Assembly (NCBI GenBank): GCA_963921425.1
Contig: OY992838.1
Location: forward strand, 7,750,001 to 7,814,000
Source: Dryas octopetala
Taxonomy: Eukaryota; Streptophyta; Magnoliopsida; Rosales; Rosaceae
Direction of reading: 5' to 3'
DNA length: 64,000 nt
A model generated the notes under the pieces. That model had not been told where the DNA came from. It did no database searches and saw only the letters and a program-made list of their open reading frames with translations. This document shows, one piece after another, positions 13,214-27,228 of this stretch. Every line of letters starts with the position of its first letter. Position 1 is the first letter of the stretch. The position numbers and the translations under genes were made by a program.

Positions 13214-14721
13214 GGGGTGGTGTGCTGCCTACAGATCTCTTTGCTTCTTTGCTTTGCTTCTTTGATTCTTCTTTGCCTCTCTGCTCTTTTCTTGTTCGAC
13301 TCTCTTGTGTTTTGTCTTCTGTGGCTTATCCTTCTCATGTCTTTATGTGGGTGGACCCACGCGCCCTTGGGCGGGCGGGCAATTTCACTTCCGCACGACA
13401 CCCATGCCAAATAAGACGACATGTCGTTCTATTTCGTTGAGCAACTCATCGCATTTTCTAGTCTCACTGTCTCAGTTAGTGGTGTTGGTGGATGAAGTTT
13501 TATATCTGATGGTACACGTGAAAATTGTGTTGCTCTACGCCTCTACCCAAATTATAACATATATGTAATTATCAATTTCTAAATTTTAAATCTTACCCTT
13601 GATATTGTACAAGCATTTTGAGTGAATTTGTACATCACATCTAGAGGTGAATCCAAAATTTCAACAAAATTTATTATGTGGCTAATTTAAAGTCTTAAAG
13701 AAGCCAAGTAGACACCAGCGGTGTGGTATACATAACAATGTCAGCATCCAAGTTAGCAGTTAAGGATTATTTTAAAATTGGGGTACTAAAATATATTTTG
13801 CTCTTATGAAAATTACATGAACTAGGAAGTTTGAGCTGAAGCCCAAAGTTTAACGACCTAGCCGCTGAACCCTTGCTTGAGCTACATTTGGGACTCTCTA
13901 CTCAAGTGGACAACCTTGGTGCAAGCCTACTTTAGTTCCACCATGAAATCTTAAAGAGGGTACACATGTAGGTGGCCATTGAATATGGGTATTGCTGTTG
14001 CAGCTCTTACTCTTGTTAAAAAATTTATGGATGCTATGGAAATGACCGAAATGGGTGTGAGGTGTCGGTGGTGGTGGTGGTTCTACCGTTGCTTTTGAGG
14101 TGTTGGGAGACCCTCATGACTTTAGTGGCATATAGGTTTTAGCACACCATGTGAAAGGAATCAAAAGCAAATTTCCAAGGTAGCATTTATTAGCAAGTTG
14201 AGGGAGGACAATGACTTGCATTTGCTTATAGCCCATTTTTGAATTGACATGTATGAACAGTTTGTGGTTCAGAAAGCTACAAAACTACATATAAGCATGT
14301 ACTTACTATATCAAAAGCAGAATCACTCTTTATTAGTAGTCTTGTTTAGTCGCATATATAGACTTGTGCTCACTCTTTGAAAACCATCCAGAATTACAAC
14401 ACATTCATTTTTCAACATTACAACACTACTACCCAACTCTTGGTCTGATTGAGACCAATAAGTAAACTGTGAAACTGACACCATTGAGGAAAACCAGCCC
14501 AATAAATAAGGACTAGTTTATGACTGTTAGGGAAGGAGGAGGGCACACACAAACAACCTCTCATCCTAAACCCATCTATAAGCCAACCACTTAGACAATA
14601 TGTGACAGTGCAATCCACTCACTCTTTTTTTCTTGGAGGGGGATGAGATGGATAAACGAATATACAAATGGATCACACAACAGGAAGTGCAATTACTAGC
14701 ATTATGTATGGCAGTGAATTG
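13214..14721. other. Spacer: SOP1-like promoter side and kinase 3' flank
   Basis: Bases 13214-13440 are pyrimidine-rich (TTTGCTTC and CTCT runs) and probably contain the 5' UTR and core promoter of the CCCH gene. The remainder to 14721 is AT-rich with scattered stops in all frames. The part near 14722 should be the 3' UTR of the kinase gene. I see no further gene. Confidence 0.5.
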
Positions 14722-17700
14722 TTAGTCAAAGCTTGATGAGCGGCTCCACCGACCTTTGAGGTAGTCCTCTAGGGAGACACTTTGCTCAATGCTGCTCATG
14801 GAGAGTGAATCATTCTCGACATCAAGCAGTGCAAGGTTTAGGTGGGACTGGAGATTAGAACGTGGACACGCTTCATCCTCAAGGTTGTCGGATTCCTCCG
14901 AAGCATGAACTTGCAGCCTTGCCCACTTAATCACATCTGCATCACCTTGAAGGAGCTTCACAACCTGTGTTAAAAAAGAACACATAGAATTTTGTTAAAA
15001 GTTAATTCAGAGATGTGCAACAAATTAGAGGTATAAGTAAGGTGTTGTATGCAGTATGCTACAAATTGAGGGGGAAGCTTCAAGCTACTCAGAGAAGTCA
15101 GATCCAACTTACAAAACTCATTTGGGGCCTTGCTCGTGAGGCATGTCTGATACAAAGAGTGGCTGCTAAAACCATTCTTTCCATCTGGCCCTGATTGTAA
15201 TTATTTCCCAAACATGGATCTAACAATTGGGACACCTTCCCACTATTTAGAATTGGCTTGGCCTGGTCAAGAAGTTTCAATAATTCAATTTTTCTTCAGG
15301 AGACAACATCAAGAGGGTACATATATGTAGAGTACTGATAAAACTCATGAGAAAAGAGGACATACCCACATGACTAGGCTTTCCTGGCCTTTGGGGTAGT
15401 CACTGCTTATAGGCTTTCTTCCCGAAAGAAGCTCAAGGAGTACAACACCAAATGCATATATGTCAATCTTGTCGTTTACTTTGCCATACATAAAGTATTC
15501 AGGAGCCAAGTAACTGCAGCAAAAAGCAATGTTATTAGTTAGTGTACCATAATTTCCATTGCTTTCTGGAGGTTTTATTTATCTTTGTAGATAAACAGCA
15601 AACCTACAGATAGAAGATAAAAACTATAGCTAAAAGCTAAGAGGTGAAGTTACAAACCCAAAGGTGCCTGCAACATCAGTGCATGTTATATGTGATGAGG
15701 AGGTTGATGCCCATTTAGCCAGTCCAAAATCAGAGAGCTGAAAAAACCATGTAGAAATAGTTTTAAACACTGACAGTTTCAAAAGACAGTATATAAGCAA
15801 CAAACTGAGGCGTGTTGTTACCTGTGGCTCAAAATCATCAGACAGTAGTATGTTGGATGATTTGACATCCCTGTGGATTACAGGTTGAGCACTGCTAGTG
15901 TGCAGATAATCCAAGGCCTCAGCTACGCCCACAGCCACCTTATATCTCTCATTCCAACCAAATGCAACCGGGTCCTTCTTACTTCCTGATATGGTCAAAA
16001 TAGAAAAAATACAAATTAGGGAGACTTTGAACAGAAACACAGGTAAGTTAACAATTATTACTCTTCAAAAATGTCTAAACCCAGGTACGATATATACCAT
16101 GGAGATTCTCTTCAAGGCTTCCTCTTGATAAGAAATCATAAACTAGGAGAAGATTGTTATCCTCAAAACAGAACCCCAGAAGGGAAATAATGTTCTTGTG
16201 ATGCAAAGTAGTAATAATCTCTATTTCCAAAACAAACTCCTTCAATGCATCTTCAGATGGTTTTAAGATTTTCACAGCAAGTTCCTTGCCGTCCCGAAGG
16301 CAGCCTCTATAAACTTGACTGCTACCGCCTCTCCCAATGAAATTTTCTGGGAATACAGTAGAAGACAATATTTTTTCAATAAACACAAAATGGGAAAATA
16401 GAATAGGTTATTTGACATATGAATTGTGTGGATAACATACCAGCCAAGAAATATGATGTGGCTGACTGAAGTTCCTGGTACTTGAACAGTCTGCAAGTTG
16501 ATGAGTACTTCTCATGCAGACCCTCCAATTCTCTAGGCAAGTCTTTTGAATTGTGGTCAGGTGAAGATGAGGCAGTCATTGTCTCACCACCCACTGGAAC
16601 AATTGCACCACTTTCTCCATTCAGAGAGGAAGGTTGATCTTCACCTAGGTCACAACTATTATGTATAAGATCAAAGTGGGCAGTATATGAAGGTTTCCTA
16701 CTGGGCAACTGCATTGCCCACTGAACTACTGAGATCTGCCGCACCTCAGACCTCTCAGAAGCCCGTCTGTCATTTAAGACAGCACGTCGAAGCAGTGGCC
16801 AACCAGGTCTCACTTCAGGTAATTGTCTGATCAACATAGAAATTGAACTTGCTGTTGCTGCCTCTTCTCTTTGTACCGGCACTATAGCCAAAGATTTATC
16901 TTCTCCATCTTCAGCAGAAGACTCTTCTGCAGATTGGCAACAAGAACTATCCACAGAGGGCCGTGAACAAATTGAGCACTCCTGTTTTGCAACAGTCTCT
17001 GTACATTCTAAACTGACTTTTGCTAAATCCTGCTCCAGATTTTGACAATTGACCTGATCATATGTGTCCTTTAAGGTCAAATTGTCACTGCCTTCATTTA
17101 GTACTTTGGAAGACTTATTCAGTGATAGGTGAAATGCACTGAGCAACCCAGTTCTGCGATGCTCTTCACTTCCTGCAACCAAGTACTCAACAAAGAATTC
17201 CTAACTACAAACAAATTAAGAAGATTCAAAGAAAGCATCTCACAATTAGAAAAGTCTAATTACCTTGGGGGTCACAATAAGTTGTTTGAGAGCCCTGTCT
17301 GTTAAACACAACTTTCCCATTATTTACAGCTAGAACCCCACAATCCTTGGACAGTTTCTTAGCACAGTACTTGGCGAGGGTGGTTGATGACCGGATTTTA
17401 TGGTGGTTCTGAGCAGTTCCCACTATAACCTTACTTGCAGTATAAGCCTTCGCTTCCCGAACTAAAATTTTCTTGATTGATGTTCCTCTGCAAATCTTAA
17501 GCTTAAGATCCACCTGTAAAAGTTTAACCAAAATCCCAAATTTTTTAACTTGTTCTGTTAGGCCACTGAAAAATTGATGAAACCCAAAAAAATATATATA
17601 TATTTGAATATTTTTAAAAAAAAAATCATTAGACTCTCCAATGCACTGAGACTGATACAAGAACTTGGCTTAATTGGTTTAGACCTCTCAAGTTGTGGAA

Positions 17701-18226
17701 AACATAAAAGCATAAATGACTCAAATTTTAAATCTGTTATATCTTTCTTTTTCTTAGGAAACAACCAGAGGATATGACAAATTCCATAACAGGACAACAA
17801 AATCCCAATAAAGAACAAAAATTTGAGAGAAATGAACCTGCTTCAAGTTGCAGAAACCTTCATAGACGGCAAGAACAGAGTCAAACGCTTTGACAAGGGA
17901 AAGAAGCGACGACTTCCCATCTTGATTCACAATTTCTACACATACACATTGAATCAAAACCAGTCAGTTTCCGGTCCAACTCACCAAAATCCAAAATCCC
18001 AAATCACCCACCAACCCAATAAGCCAAAAAATCAAAATCTTTCACTCAAATTTTACTTACCATCTTTACCAAGCACATGCAGAGCAATCACTCGGTCACC
18101 AGGCTGAGCCACTTTGACCAGAGCCCATGTCAGCAGCTCTCTGCTCTTCGAGTCCAGCTTCATCCCCACCACAACCGAACGCCCACCACAGCCCTCCACC
18201 TCTGCTTCATTTTGTAGCATTGTCAT
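14722..18226 (-). CDS. Receptor-like cytoplasmic kinase with N-terminal USP-like domain
   Basis: Ten exons join in frame (18061-18226, 17838-17935, 17264-17513, 16441-17172, 16098-16346, 15822-15985, 15658-15737, 15366-15513, 15113-15262, 14722-14964) to give 759 residues. The first three exons encode a universal-stress-protein-like alpha/beta domain (about residues 15-165: RSVVVGMKLD, LLTWALVKVA, ASKVIVGTAQN). Exon 4 is a polar linker containing two Cys residues in QECSICSRPS. The kinase domain runs from about 430 to 700, with a GRGGSSQVYRG glycine loop, AVKIL lysine, HRDVKSSNILL catalytic loop, DFGLAKW, and GTFGYLAPEY activation segment. All key residues for an active Ser/Thr kinase are present. 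The tail ends RWSRSSSFD. No signal peptide or membrane helix is seen, so it is probably cytoplasmic. Relatives recalled from memory are Arabidopsis At1g77280 and At1g21590; their substrates are not known to me. Confidence 0.92.
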
Positions 18227-19322
18227 GTATCACAAGGTGTCAGAGCAAAACGAGGTCGTTTTGGTATCTGGGTCAGTTTCCGGCAGCTTGGTCCTTCACT
18301 TCTTCATGTCAAAGAGGGTTATAAAGGCTCCGAAGTGTGAGAGAGCTGGGTTTAGCTTCAACCGTCGTTGGTTTGGCTTTGCTTTTCAGTTTCAGGCTCG
18401 CACGCCACACCACACCACTCTAAACCAGTACACGAAAAAGAAAGCGCAGCAATTTAAGAACTGCACAGCCGGTCCTACTTTTCACCACCATATAAGAAGC
18501 TCACTTTTAGTTTACTCTGATCGAGCTGTTTCAACCATGTGTTAATTATTAGCAATTAGCTTTTTGGGCAAGTGATTACAAGGTTTTTCATGGCGATGGC
18601 TACTGGGTCTGTGGGGTTGGCCCACCTGCAACGCACATGCAACCTAGATGGGGATGAGATGGGCTTTTTATTAAATTTATAATAAAATTTATTTTTACCA
18701 TTTTTGTTACTCAATGCATGGCTACTTACATTTGTCACATATAAGGGAGATGCAAAATCTAGTGTGATCAATTTGTATCAATGAGTTACTTTGTAAGAAA
18801 ACTGATCATGGTCAATAAATGTAGTAGATATTGGGAATGAGATTTCAAAAATCTCATATTTATTATTCAGATTTGGATTTTAAAAAATTTATGAAATACA
18901 AAATTCTTACTTTAACATTTGAAAACATCGGAAATGAAAATAATATCATAAGAATTTCGACATAATTTATGAGAGTCTAGTTGTCCAACATGACACTAGA
19001 ACTATAGTTTCAAAAGATCAATAATTCGAATCATCCAATCATTTTCTTCTAATTCATCTATTGCATTAATTGGTAAGGTGCAGATGCACGTATAACGTTT
19101 ACATATGTCTATATTTTTACGTACAAGATAAGATTGCAGGAGATAGGATATTTGTTAGCTTAAACTTTTTTTTACTCATATTTTAAAAATTTAAATTTTT
19201 AGAGTTTAGTGATTTTCTAACAATTAAAATTAAGAAATTGGAATGAAAACACTCGCATCTTTCTTAAATACAGAAATGCCATAAAAATTTTAAGTATATT
19301 CACCAAAGACGGAATCAACAAC

Positions 19323-19432
19323 CTTCAATTCTCAAGTGCCAAAACTGCCAAACAAACACAATGGAGTTACTTGTACACTTCAATTTGCAAGTGCCAAAAC
19401 TGCCAAACAAACACAACGGTATTACTTGTATG
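19323..19432. repeat. 55-bp tandem duplication
   Basis: Two adjacent units, 19323-19377 and 19378-19432, share AAGTGCCAAAACTGCCAAAC and the following bases, differing at only a few positions. They lie in the gene-poor region and do not preserve an ORF of interest. Confidence 0.9.
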
Positions 19433-21292
19433 GGTAGGTCTGTTATACTTTTGTGCAAAAATGTGATGTAGATGTAATTAATATAATATAAACATTTAGT
19501 GAACATGGGAGGTAAATGGAACGAGATTGGCTTGTAATAAATGGGTATAACATAACCATATGGGTGTGTAATAGGTGGGTCCAGAAGCTCAAGGTTATTG
19601 ACTGAAAATTGAAGTTACTATATAGACTATAGTATTCTCATTCACTTTTCAATATTCCCTTTGGCTTTTGGTTTGATTGTATGGCAATAAATCTATCAAT
19701 TTTTCTTTTTCCTTTTTTGCCAAAATATGAGCCTACCAATTAACTAATCCAACTTACAAAAAGATAATTTATTCTTGGATGCTTCCTGGCATGCTCTATA
19801 AAGATGGATTAATATTCCTTGTAGGCTGCTTTTCCAAAAATTCAAGATTTGTGTAACAAGAATTTGAGTAAATTTTAGATAAATACAAAATTTATGAGCT
19901 TCTCCACCATAAGCTTGTGATAAGAAGGTTGACTCCTCCATCCATGAAGCTAGAGTTGAAAATGGAAAAACTAACTTAATTAATTTGAAATTGACTGGTG
20001 CTGTTTGTCGAATTGTTTGGTTATATTTGCTGTAAAAACTAAATGATAAAGTGGTGCATATTACGTATGCTAAATTGATTTATAAGGGGTGAAATAATAT
20101 GTTATTAATGTAATGAATACTTGACCATTGGCCAAAAGGAACCATCACAAAGATTGACACTAATAAATTTAATTTTTCTAAACAAGCAAAAGGTAAGCAC
20201 AAACTTTAGTCAAGAAAGCAGCTTAGGCCCTACTTTATACATGTTGGTCTTTTTTTTTTTTTTTTTTTTTCTATAAGAATATGATTGATGATACCAATTG
20301 CTGATCGAAAGTCATGATAGCCATGACTCATGAGACATAAAGTATAGTAACCAGTGTTCAATCCTATGTTTAATTTTCTCTAATCAATTTATAGAGCATA
20401 TGCTATATAATAGAGATTGACATCATTAATCTTCCTAGATTTCACTTGTTACCATTATTCATTCTCAAATTTAGGATCTAGATGAAAAGGTAAGTACTAT
20501 TATAGAAGTTCCGAGTTAAAAAAAGAAGATTGATCATGAGAGTAGTACATACTTATTTATTGGCATTAGAGTAGCTTGTCTATATAGATTGAGGTAACTT
20601 AATGAGCCTCCAAGAGTTTTATATGAAGATCATTTTTTGTTCGGCCAAGACTTTTATATAAAGATCATTTAATATCTCTTTAATGTATCTAATTATTATG
20701 AAATGAAATGAGAATTCGCTTTTTTAAACATTAAGGAATTATTGGTCAATGACACAATATCAAACCGGTATGGTGATAATTTCTTTTTACTTCTCAGGGT
20801 TTCTCAACTCTCACAAGTCTATAACATATTAACATGTACATCAACAACTCCTATTTGATAACCAACAAATATGGATTTGAATTTCTTTTTTAAGAGAGAA
20901 AAACAAATAGACCCAAAAAAAAAAAAAAAACCCACCAAACATGGATTATGTTTAATTCCCATCCATACTTTCAGGCAAATCATATACATAGTGTCATAGA
21001 CCCTTTATCTATATCTCAATGCTTTAAATATGACTTACCTTTTTCATGTAACATCAATTAATCAATTAATTATTTATATGCCAATTTTATTGTCTACATA
21101 TCAAAATATCTAGGGGGTTAGGTAAAATACTTGCACTTTTGAATTCAATTTGTGGACGGTGCTGGAAATTAATTAACCTTTGGCTCGTGACAGACAGCCT
21201 AAGACATTAACCTCTACGCCTTTACAGTGCCACGGTCCGCTCCTCCTCCTCCTCCTATTCGCCATCCACATCATGTTTCATTGTTTAATCAT

Positions 21293-21324
21293 CACGTGAC
21301 ACCCAATCACAGCCCATACACGTG
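21293..21324. promoter_or_regulatory. Two G-box (CACGTG) motifs in a GC-richer patch
   Basis: CACGTG occurs at 21293-21298 and 21319-21324. The second sits in ACACGTGGCA, the classic ABRE/G-box context bound by plant bZIP and bHLH factors. The motifs lie about 3.1 kb upstream of the kinase start and 6.9 kb upstream of the GST start, in a patch less AT-rich than its surroundings. A functional role is only inferred. Confidence 0.35.
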
Positions 21325-21420
21325 GCAACGTTCTTAAATGTAAGGTTAAGACTATAGTTAGGTGGCCCGAAAGCTCACTTACCTCTATTTTTTATCAATA
21401 TGATATTCTTAGCAGTGTTA

Positions 21421-21765
21421 GAACATGTGCATTGGCTATAAGTAATTAATAGCTAAATAAAATTTAGCTAAAAGTTACAAAATTTTTTTATATTGGTTTG
21501 CATTTAGCTAAGCTAAAATTGCAATAGCTAAAAATTTAACTATTACAAGCTCAAAATCCAAGAAAAGACTAGACTTCATGTGCACATATGACAAAAGAGA
21601 GAAATTGAGGATGTAGCCCATGTTGATTGGAGAATGCCCTACGACTCGGTCATATGGTGAAAGCTGAAAGCTAAATAGGTGTGTTTAAGTTATAACATTT
21701 ACCAATGTACAAGTTTGTGGTTTTAACTAAAAGCTATAGCTAAAACCAATACACAGTTTAAATTA
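21421..21765. repeat. Possible degenerate MITE
   Basis: The left end (ACATGTGCATTGGCTATAAG) and the reverse complement of the right end (ACTGTGTATTGGTTTTAGCT) resemble each other, and both subterminal parts repeat AGCTAAA motifs. No clear target duplication was found. Superfamily is unassigned. Confidence 0.35.
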
Positions 21766-24700
21766 TAGATCCTTCATTTATTTAAATTAGGTGATTAGGT
21801 CTCATTGTAGGGATCCAAATATCCAGTTTATTTTTATTGACATTTGATCTTAAATGTGTATTACAAATTCAAGGGTGAGTGAGTAAAGAGGAATTTGATT
21901 CAATTCATAACAATTTTCATGTGCTTGTGGAGTCGCATTTATATACGTATAACACTTGAAACTTTATCACATAATAGGTTTTTTAAAATATATATATATA
22001 TATATATGAGTCTTCACTCTAGACCTAATCTATTTTTCACCAGTAAAATATTGACATATATATCATGTGTGATTTTTTCACTCACTACAGATCTCATAGT
22101 AGCCTCATAAACTAAAAATCCATAACACCAATTGCTACAGGAATACCATTTAATTGATTTGTATATGTTTGAATAGCCTTAGTTAATCCTGCATTTTTTT
22201 TTTATAAGAATTAATACGATCTTTATAAGATTCTTCCTCTGAATGAAATTCAATGAGATCCAGAGAGAACATGTCTTCATTCATAAGATCTGATCAATTG
22301 AAAATTTGATTATGTCGAAACTATCAAATGACATCCACATTGTTCACAAATATTCATTTTTATTTTAAAAACTTCATATAATTTAGTCCATAACCATTTT
22401 ATTATATATACAAATACATTATTTTTGAATAAATTATGTGAGCACAACATTATTGAATATTTTAAAAAAATAAATAAATAGAATTAGGTAACGAAGAAAG
22501 TGAAGCAATAGTAAGAAAGGGGAAAAGGACTATTGCGAGGATGATGCATCCAAACATTAGGGGACATTTAACAACAACAAGAAGTGGGTGGGGGTGTTTT
22601 TAGGTCCGATTGGGGCCTCCATTGAAATTTGGGTCTTAATCAAAGAAGGGGTCCATGCACCACCTTCCTCATGTAATAAGCAGTGCTGGAATTATGCTTA
22701 ATTTTGTATTTCACCGTTTGTAATGTTCTGTACAAGTATAATCTATCGCTAACAATCATAGTCAATGTCTGCCTTTGGAGCAAAAAGCCAAAAAAAAAAA
22801 TTAAAAATTAAGTCCAACTCCTTCTGTCGGTGGATTGGTGTTGATCAATTGTATGGTTTATTTCACGTGCTGAAGTGACAAGCTTCCCAATATTTGCCCA
22901 ATCGATCAGTTAAAAAAGAACTGGCTTAATACCATGAATGATTGAATGTTATTAACTAAGATTCATAAGTTTGTAGAAATCCTGAATTTTTCTGGTAGAA
23001 ATCTATACCCGATTGACTATATGCACTAAATTTGAAAAATATCAACTTCATATATATATATATATATAAATTTTATAAAGATATAACATCATCGGTTTTA
23101 TTAACTAACACTTAATCTAGAAGATTTGAACGGCAACTAGCCTAAGTTTATAATAAATAAGTCTATAATAAAGAAATTGTGTACTTTGTAGGTTTCCTAT
23201 CTAGTTTGCTTAATTTTAGGCATTTTTGGTTTAGGCGTTTAGCATACTTTTCACACCCACGTTATATATAATCTAGTCATTATTTGAGTCAAAATCCAAG
23301 GATCAAATATTCTAAGCTTAAAATTGAGCAGCAAAACTAAATTATATTGTCAACTAGTCAGTGAGAACATAGAAAATAAAAAAGAAATAAATATATTATT
23401 GTAAAAGTAAATAAGTTTATTTAAGGAATTTTTGACGGAAGGGTTTTGTATACAGATATATATATATATATATATATATAGATAAAAGTATTTTATAGTA
23501 ATATATATTAACAATTAAAAAAAAAAGCTCTGCTTCCTGTAATTATGCACGCATGCAGATAATACATAATCTTTTAAGCTAAATACATCTTAGGGGGTCT
23601 GTACGGATGGATCATGGTCCTACTACAATCACATCGATCTATATGGACTATTATACACAAACATACACAGTTATACTTGATATGAAAGTGCAACTACTAT
23701 TACCAATTAATTTCATAATGGCATCATATTGGTTGTGTATATATATATAAAGCCAATATATTTGTAATCACTGAGATACAATGAGATATGCTTCTGATTA
23801 TGGCAAATAGAAATATAGAATAGTTTGAGATGGTGGGGTTCACTCGCACCATGTGTATGCCTAAATTTAAGCACATCTTATTCTATGAAATAATATATAT
23901 TATATATACAGGGCTTACGTACATGCACTTTTGTGATGGATCAAGCATCCTTTTCATCACGGGTACACTAGTCCAGCCGAAAGCTGCCTCTTGCAAGTGA
24001 TCGAGATCATAAATTTTTGTATACGGGCAGGAAAATATATCCTTCAATATGTACCTAAACTTCTTTGAGACATTTTATCCAGCATTTTTTATTAAATTAG
24101 TTTGCTTGAAAAGTGGCATAGGATAGATTTTACTCGCTTTAACATAGATCTGTTAGTGATCTCTTAATTAATTAGTGATCACTTAATTTCTTCTAAACTC
24201 ATTCGCTTTCCTAAACCAGATAGCAATGATGCCCAAAAACCTACCATCACCAGTCATTTGTTGCCTGCAGGTAATTGCCATAAACAGCTCAAGTTTTTGA
24301 TGTATTTGCAGCACCACCAAAATATGACACACCATCAAGAAATCAATAACCAACCCATCAGTGTCTGTGTCACAAGTCTACTGTCACCATCTATGAACTT
24401 CCCACCCACATATAATTACTATATTTACAGTGTCACGCAACCCACTTTTACCATTCATAATTTCATATATAGGAATTGACCAATTGATCCAACTATGTGC
24501 ATTGTATTGCGTGAAGCACAAACCCTGCACTTAATTATGGGGAGATATTTACTCTTTTCTTTTGTTTCCCTGCAGGCTGCCGTAAGTCAAATCTTGGGAG
24601 TTCTAAAATGGGAAAAATATTGGGCACAGTGAAAAATTAATAAATACTTTCTTGGATTATGCCTTAAAACAAGGCTCTTGCTTTGCTCGAGGCCTACGTT

Positions 24701-27000
24701 TTTGTTTGTAAAATACTACTCTTCTCACACTATTCCCATAGAAACTATGTGTTTCAGCCCCCTCATATGCACCAATGCTAACTCTAACTTAACTATTACT
24801 TTGAATAGTTTCGAAGTTTTATCCCAAAAAGTCTAAATCTAACTCAATTAAGAAAATATCCCTATTATCTCTTAATTAATATAGAATAAGACCGATCACA
24901 TGCTGATTGTTTTTAAATGTTGATCTTGTGCTTATTCCAAAATGAGGTTGTTGTACAACTTAAGCATTTTAGGTTTACTATTTAGGATATATATTGTAAA
25001 AATAATTATTTAGAAGTTTAAAATGATATAATTTTATATATGATCAGCAAAATATCAATACAAAATACGATAATCATCGGTGTACCTAATGTTTGGACAT
25101 GTTTAATAAATGTGGGACTGTTGTCTTTCATTCACACAATTCTTAAAAAGCCATGAATTTATAATCATACATGCATGCTTAGCAAATTAACCAAAATCAT
25201 GATTATCCTAATTTGAATGTTATTCTCATATGAGTTTGCTGCATAAGACCAGGAAAAGCAAGAAAATTAAAGCTCACATTTTAACTACGATGGGTTTGGC
25301 GGTTACGACTTACGTGTAATTATAATTGCTTAGAGTTGTGAGTTCCCAATAAATAAATTAACTAATTAATTAAGGGAGTTAAGTCTAAGTCTTACCAAAA
25401 CGACACATTAACCAAAGAAAGACCAGATAATGCAGTAGCGGCAATGACAAACCAGTTTCCCGCCTTTTTGCTTTGTAAAATATTAATCAGCTAATTAATT
25501 AACTGTTTACTGATGTTCAAGTAATCAACATTTTTAACTGCCTGAAAAGGAAACGTAACTTGTCAGTTGGTGGCTTACTTTCAATGACAATGAACAATCA
25601 ACCGAGTTTAATTAACTAATTATAATATCTATTGTAATCAAGGATAATTTTAGCTTCTATTCTTAGTGTTATGAAGAATACCTATTATTTCAGAAAAAAA
25701 ATAAAGATAAAGATTGGTTAGTTAGTCATGAAATAATTAATTAAACTTCAAAGAATCAAATTCAGGTCAAGTGAGAATATATATTCAACTGATGGGTTAT
25801 ATGACTCATATTAGGCCATTCACATTCAATTCATTTTATTGGTGATTTTTCCGTGCTACGTACACGAAATAATTTCCAAGTATCTTCTGTCGAAATTTGT
25901 TAATTAACAATATAATTTTGGTGTACATGATACATGTAATTTTTGGTTATTGTATTTGCATGTATCAAGTTTTGAAATTTATCTTAAAATTTTGTATCTG
26001 TTAAGAAAGTAGGTAATGAAGTTTTTCCTCGACGTAATTAACAACATTATATTTGGAAAATAGGAGTTACAAAGTGTATGGTTGGTTCACATAAAACAAG
26101 CCATGATGCTTGTCTCCTAGAGTGTTGTTGATTTGAACTTTGAAGTGAATGTATTGTCATTAATTATTTGAATTGAAGTCTTGAAGAAGACCTTAATTCA
26201 CTACAATTTCAATTTGAAATTTTGTTTAAGATCAGTATATAGCAGTACTACCGCGCATTGAATCATAGCCTTTAATTTGATCCTAATCATATCCTAGGGT
26301 CTCAGTCATAGCCGCAATGAAATTAAAGCTAATGGTTGCAATCTTGCAAAGCTAGCTAGCCAAGCCACAAAAAGGATGAAGTTATTTTCCTTATCAAAGC
26401 ATTTAGATATGGAAGGAGATGATGGTGATCGATCCATTGAATGTGACCCTATATATGATTTAGTTGAGGGTCACATTGTTATCCTCAAATTTATTGTTGG
26501 CCAATGGCCACCCACCAGTTATGGGTATATCTCTCTTTCCATGCATGGATGTGAGTTTACAAATTCTAATTGTTGGGCTGGGCCTTAAGGATACTGTTTT
26601 TGGGCCTAAGAATTTGGGCATGGTTTGTTGGATTTGGGCTCAGTTCTTCCCTCAAACCCATGTTTGATTCCTTAAGATTTTGGTCCATCTGAATTCTGAT
26701 CGATTTTAAGATATCATTTCCTCCTTTTATCACTTTCCAGATTCTGTTTGAAAATCCCCGAAGCAAAGTGCATTACACCCTAATGCTTACAGCTTAATAA
26801 TACTATTGTGATGTTTGGTTGGTGGAATAGAATATTAGAATGAGAATGAAAATAGGAATAAGAATGGAAATTATGAAACCTACACCATCTTCGTACATGG
26901 CATATGATGAGGCATCCACCTTGATTGTGGGTAGGGGCATTTTCATCTTCGTACTCAAGTTGACCGCGTAGTTGACGTGGCAAGTGAACTGCAAAAAGGA

Positions 27001-27228
27001 CACGTGCTCAATCAAATGTAGCGAGTACAGTAACCCACAATACTTACGCGAGTAGTGGTACCGAAATTAGTGTGTTGCACTTTCCAATTAGAAAGCAGGC
27101 ATAGATTAGATTACAGTCCCAGTTGTGATTGTTCCCTTTCTCAGCAATTTTCAATACCCTTTTCAGCTCTTTCCAGTTCAGGACAAGGACGTTCCTTCGT
27201 TTGCCTACAGAATTCTCAAAAACCCTAA
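27001..27228 (+). promoter_or_regulatory. Putative TCHQD promoter elements: G-box and telo-box
   Basis: A CACGTG G-box at 27001-27006 and a telo-box-like AAACCCTAA at 27220-27228 lie upstream of the GST gene, followed by a pyrimidine-rich leader (about 27228-27275). This is the likely promoter and first noncoding exon. The leader's last exon seems to begin at 28175 after a TTTGCAG acceptor. No transcript evidence is available. Confidence 0.35.

Noticed and set aside
12814..13440. Plus-strand 208-residue Gly/Val/Arg-rich ORF
   Set aside because: It is the antisense of the His/Pro-rich start of the SOP1-like exon, with no independent support.
18600..26000. MicroRNA precursors in the gene desert
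   Set aside because: I looked for mature sequences of common plant miRNA families and for compact hairpins and saw none I could support.
26376..26588. Small ORF in the gene-poor region
   Set aside because: No conserved motif and no neighbouring exon in frame.
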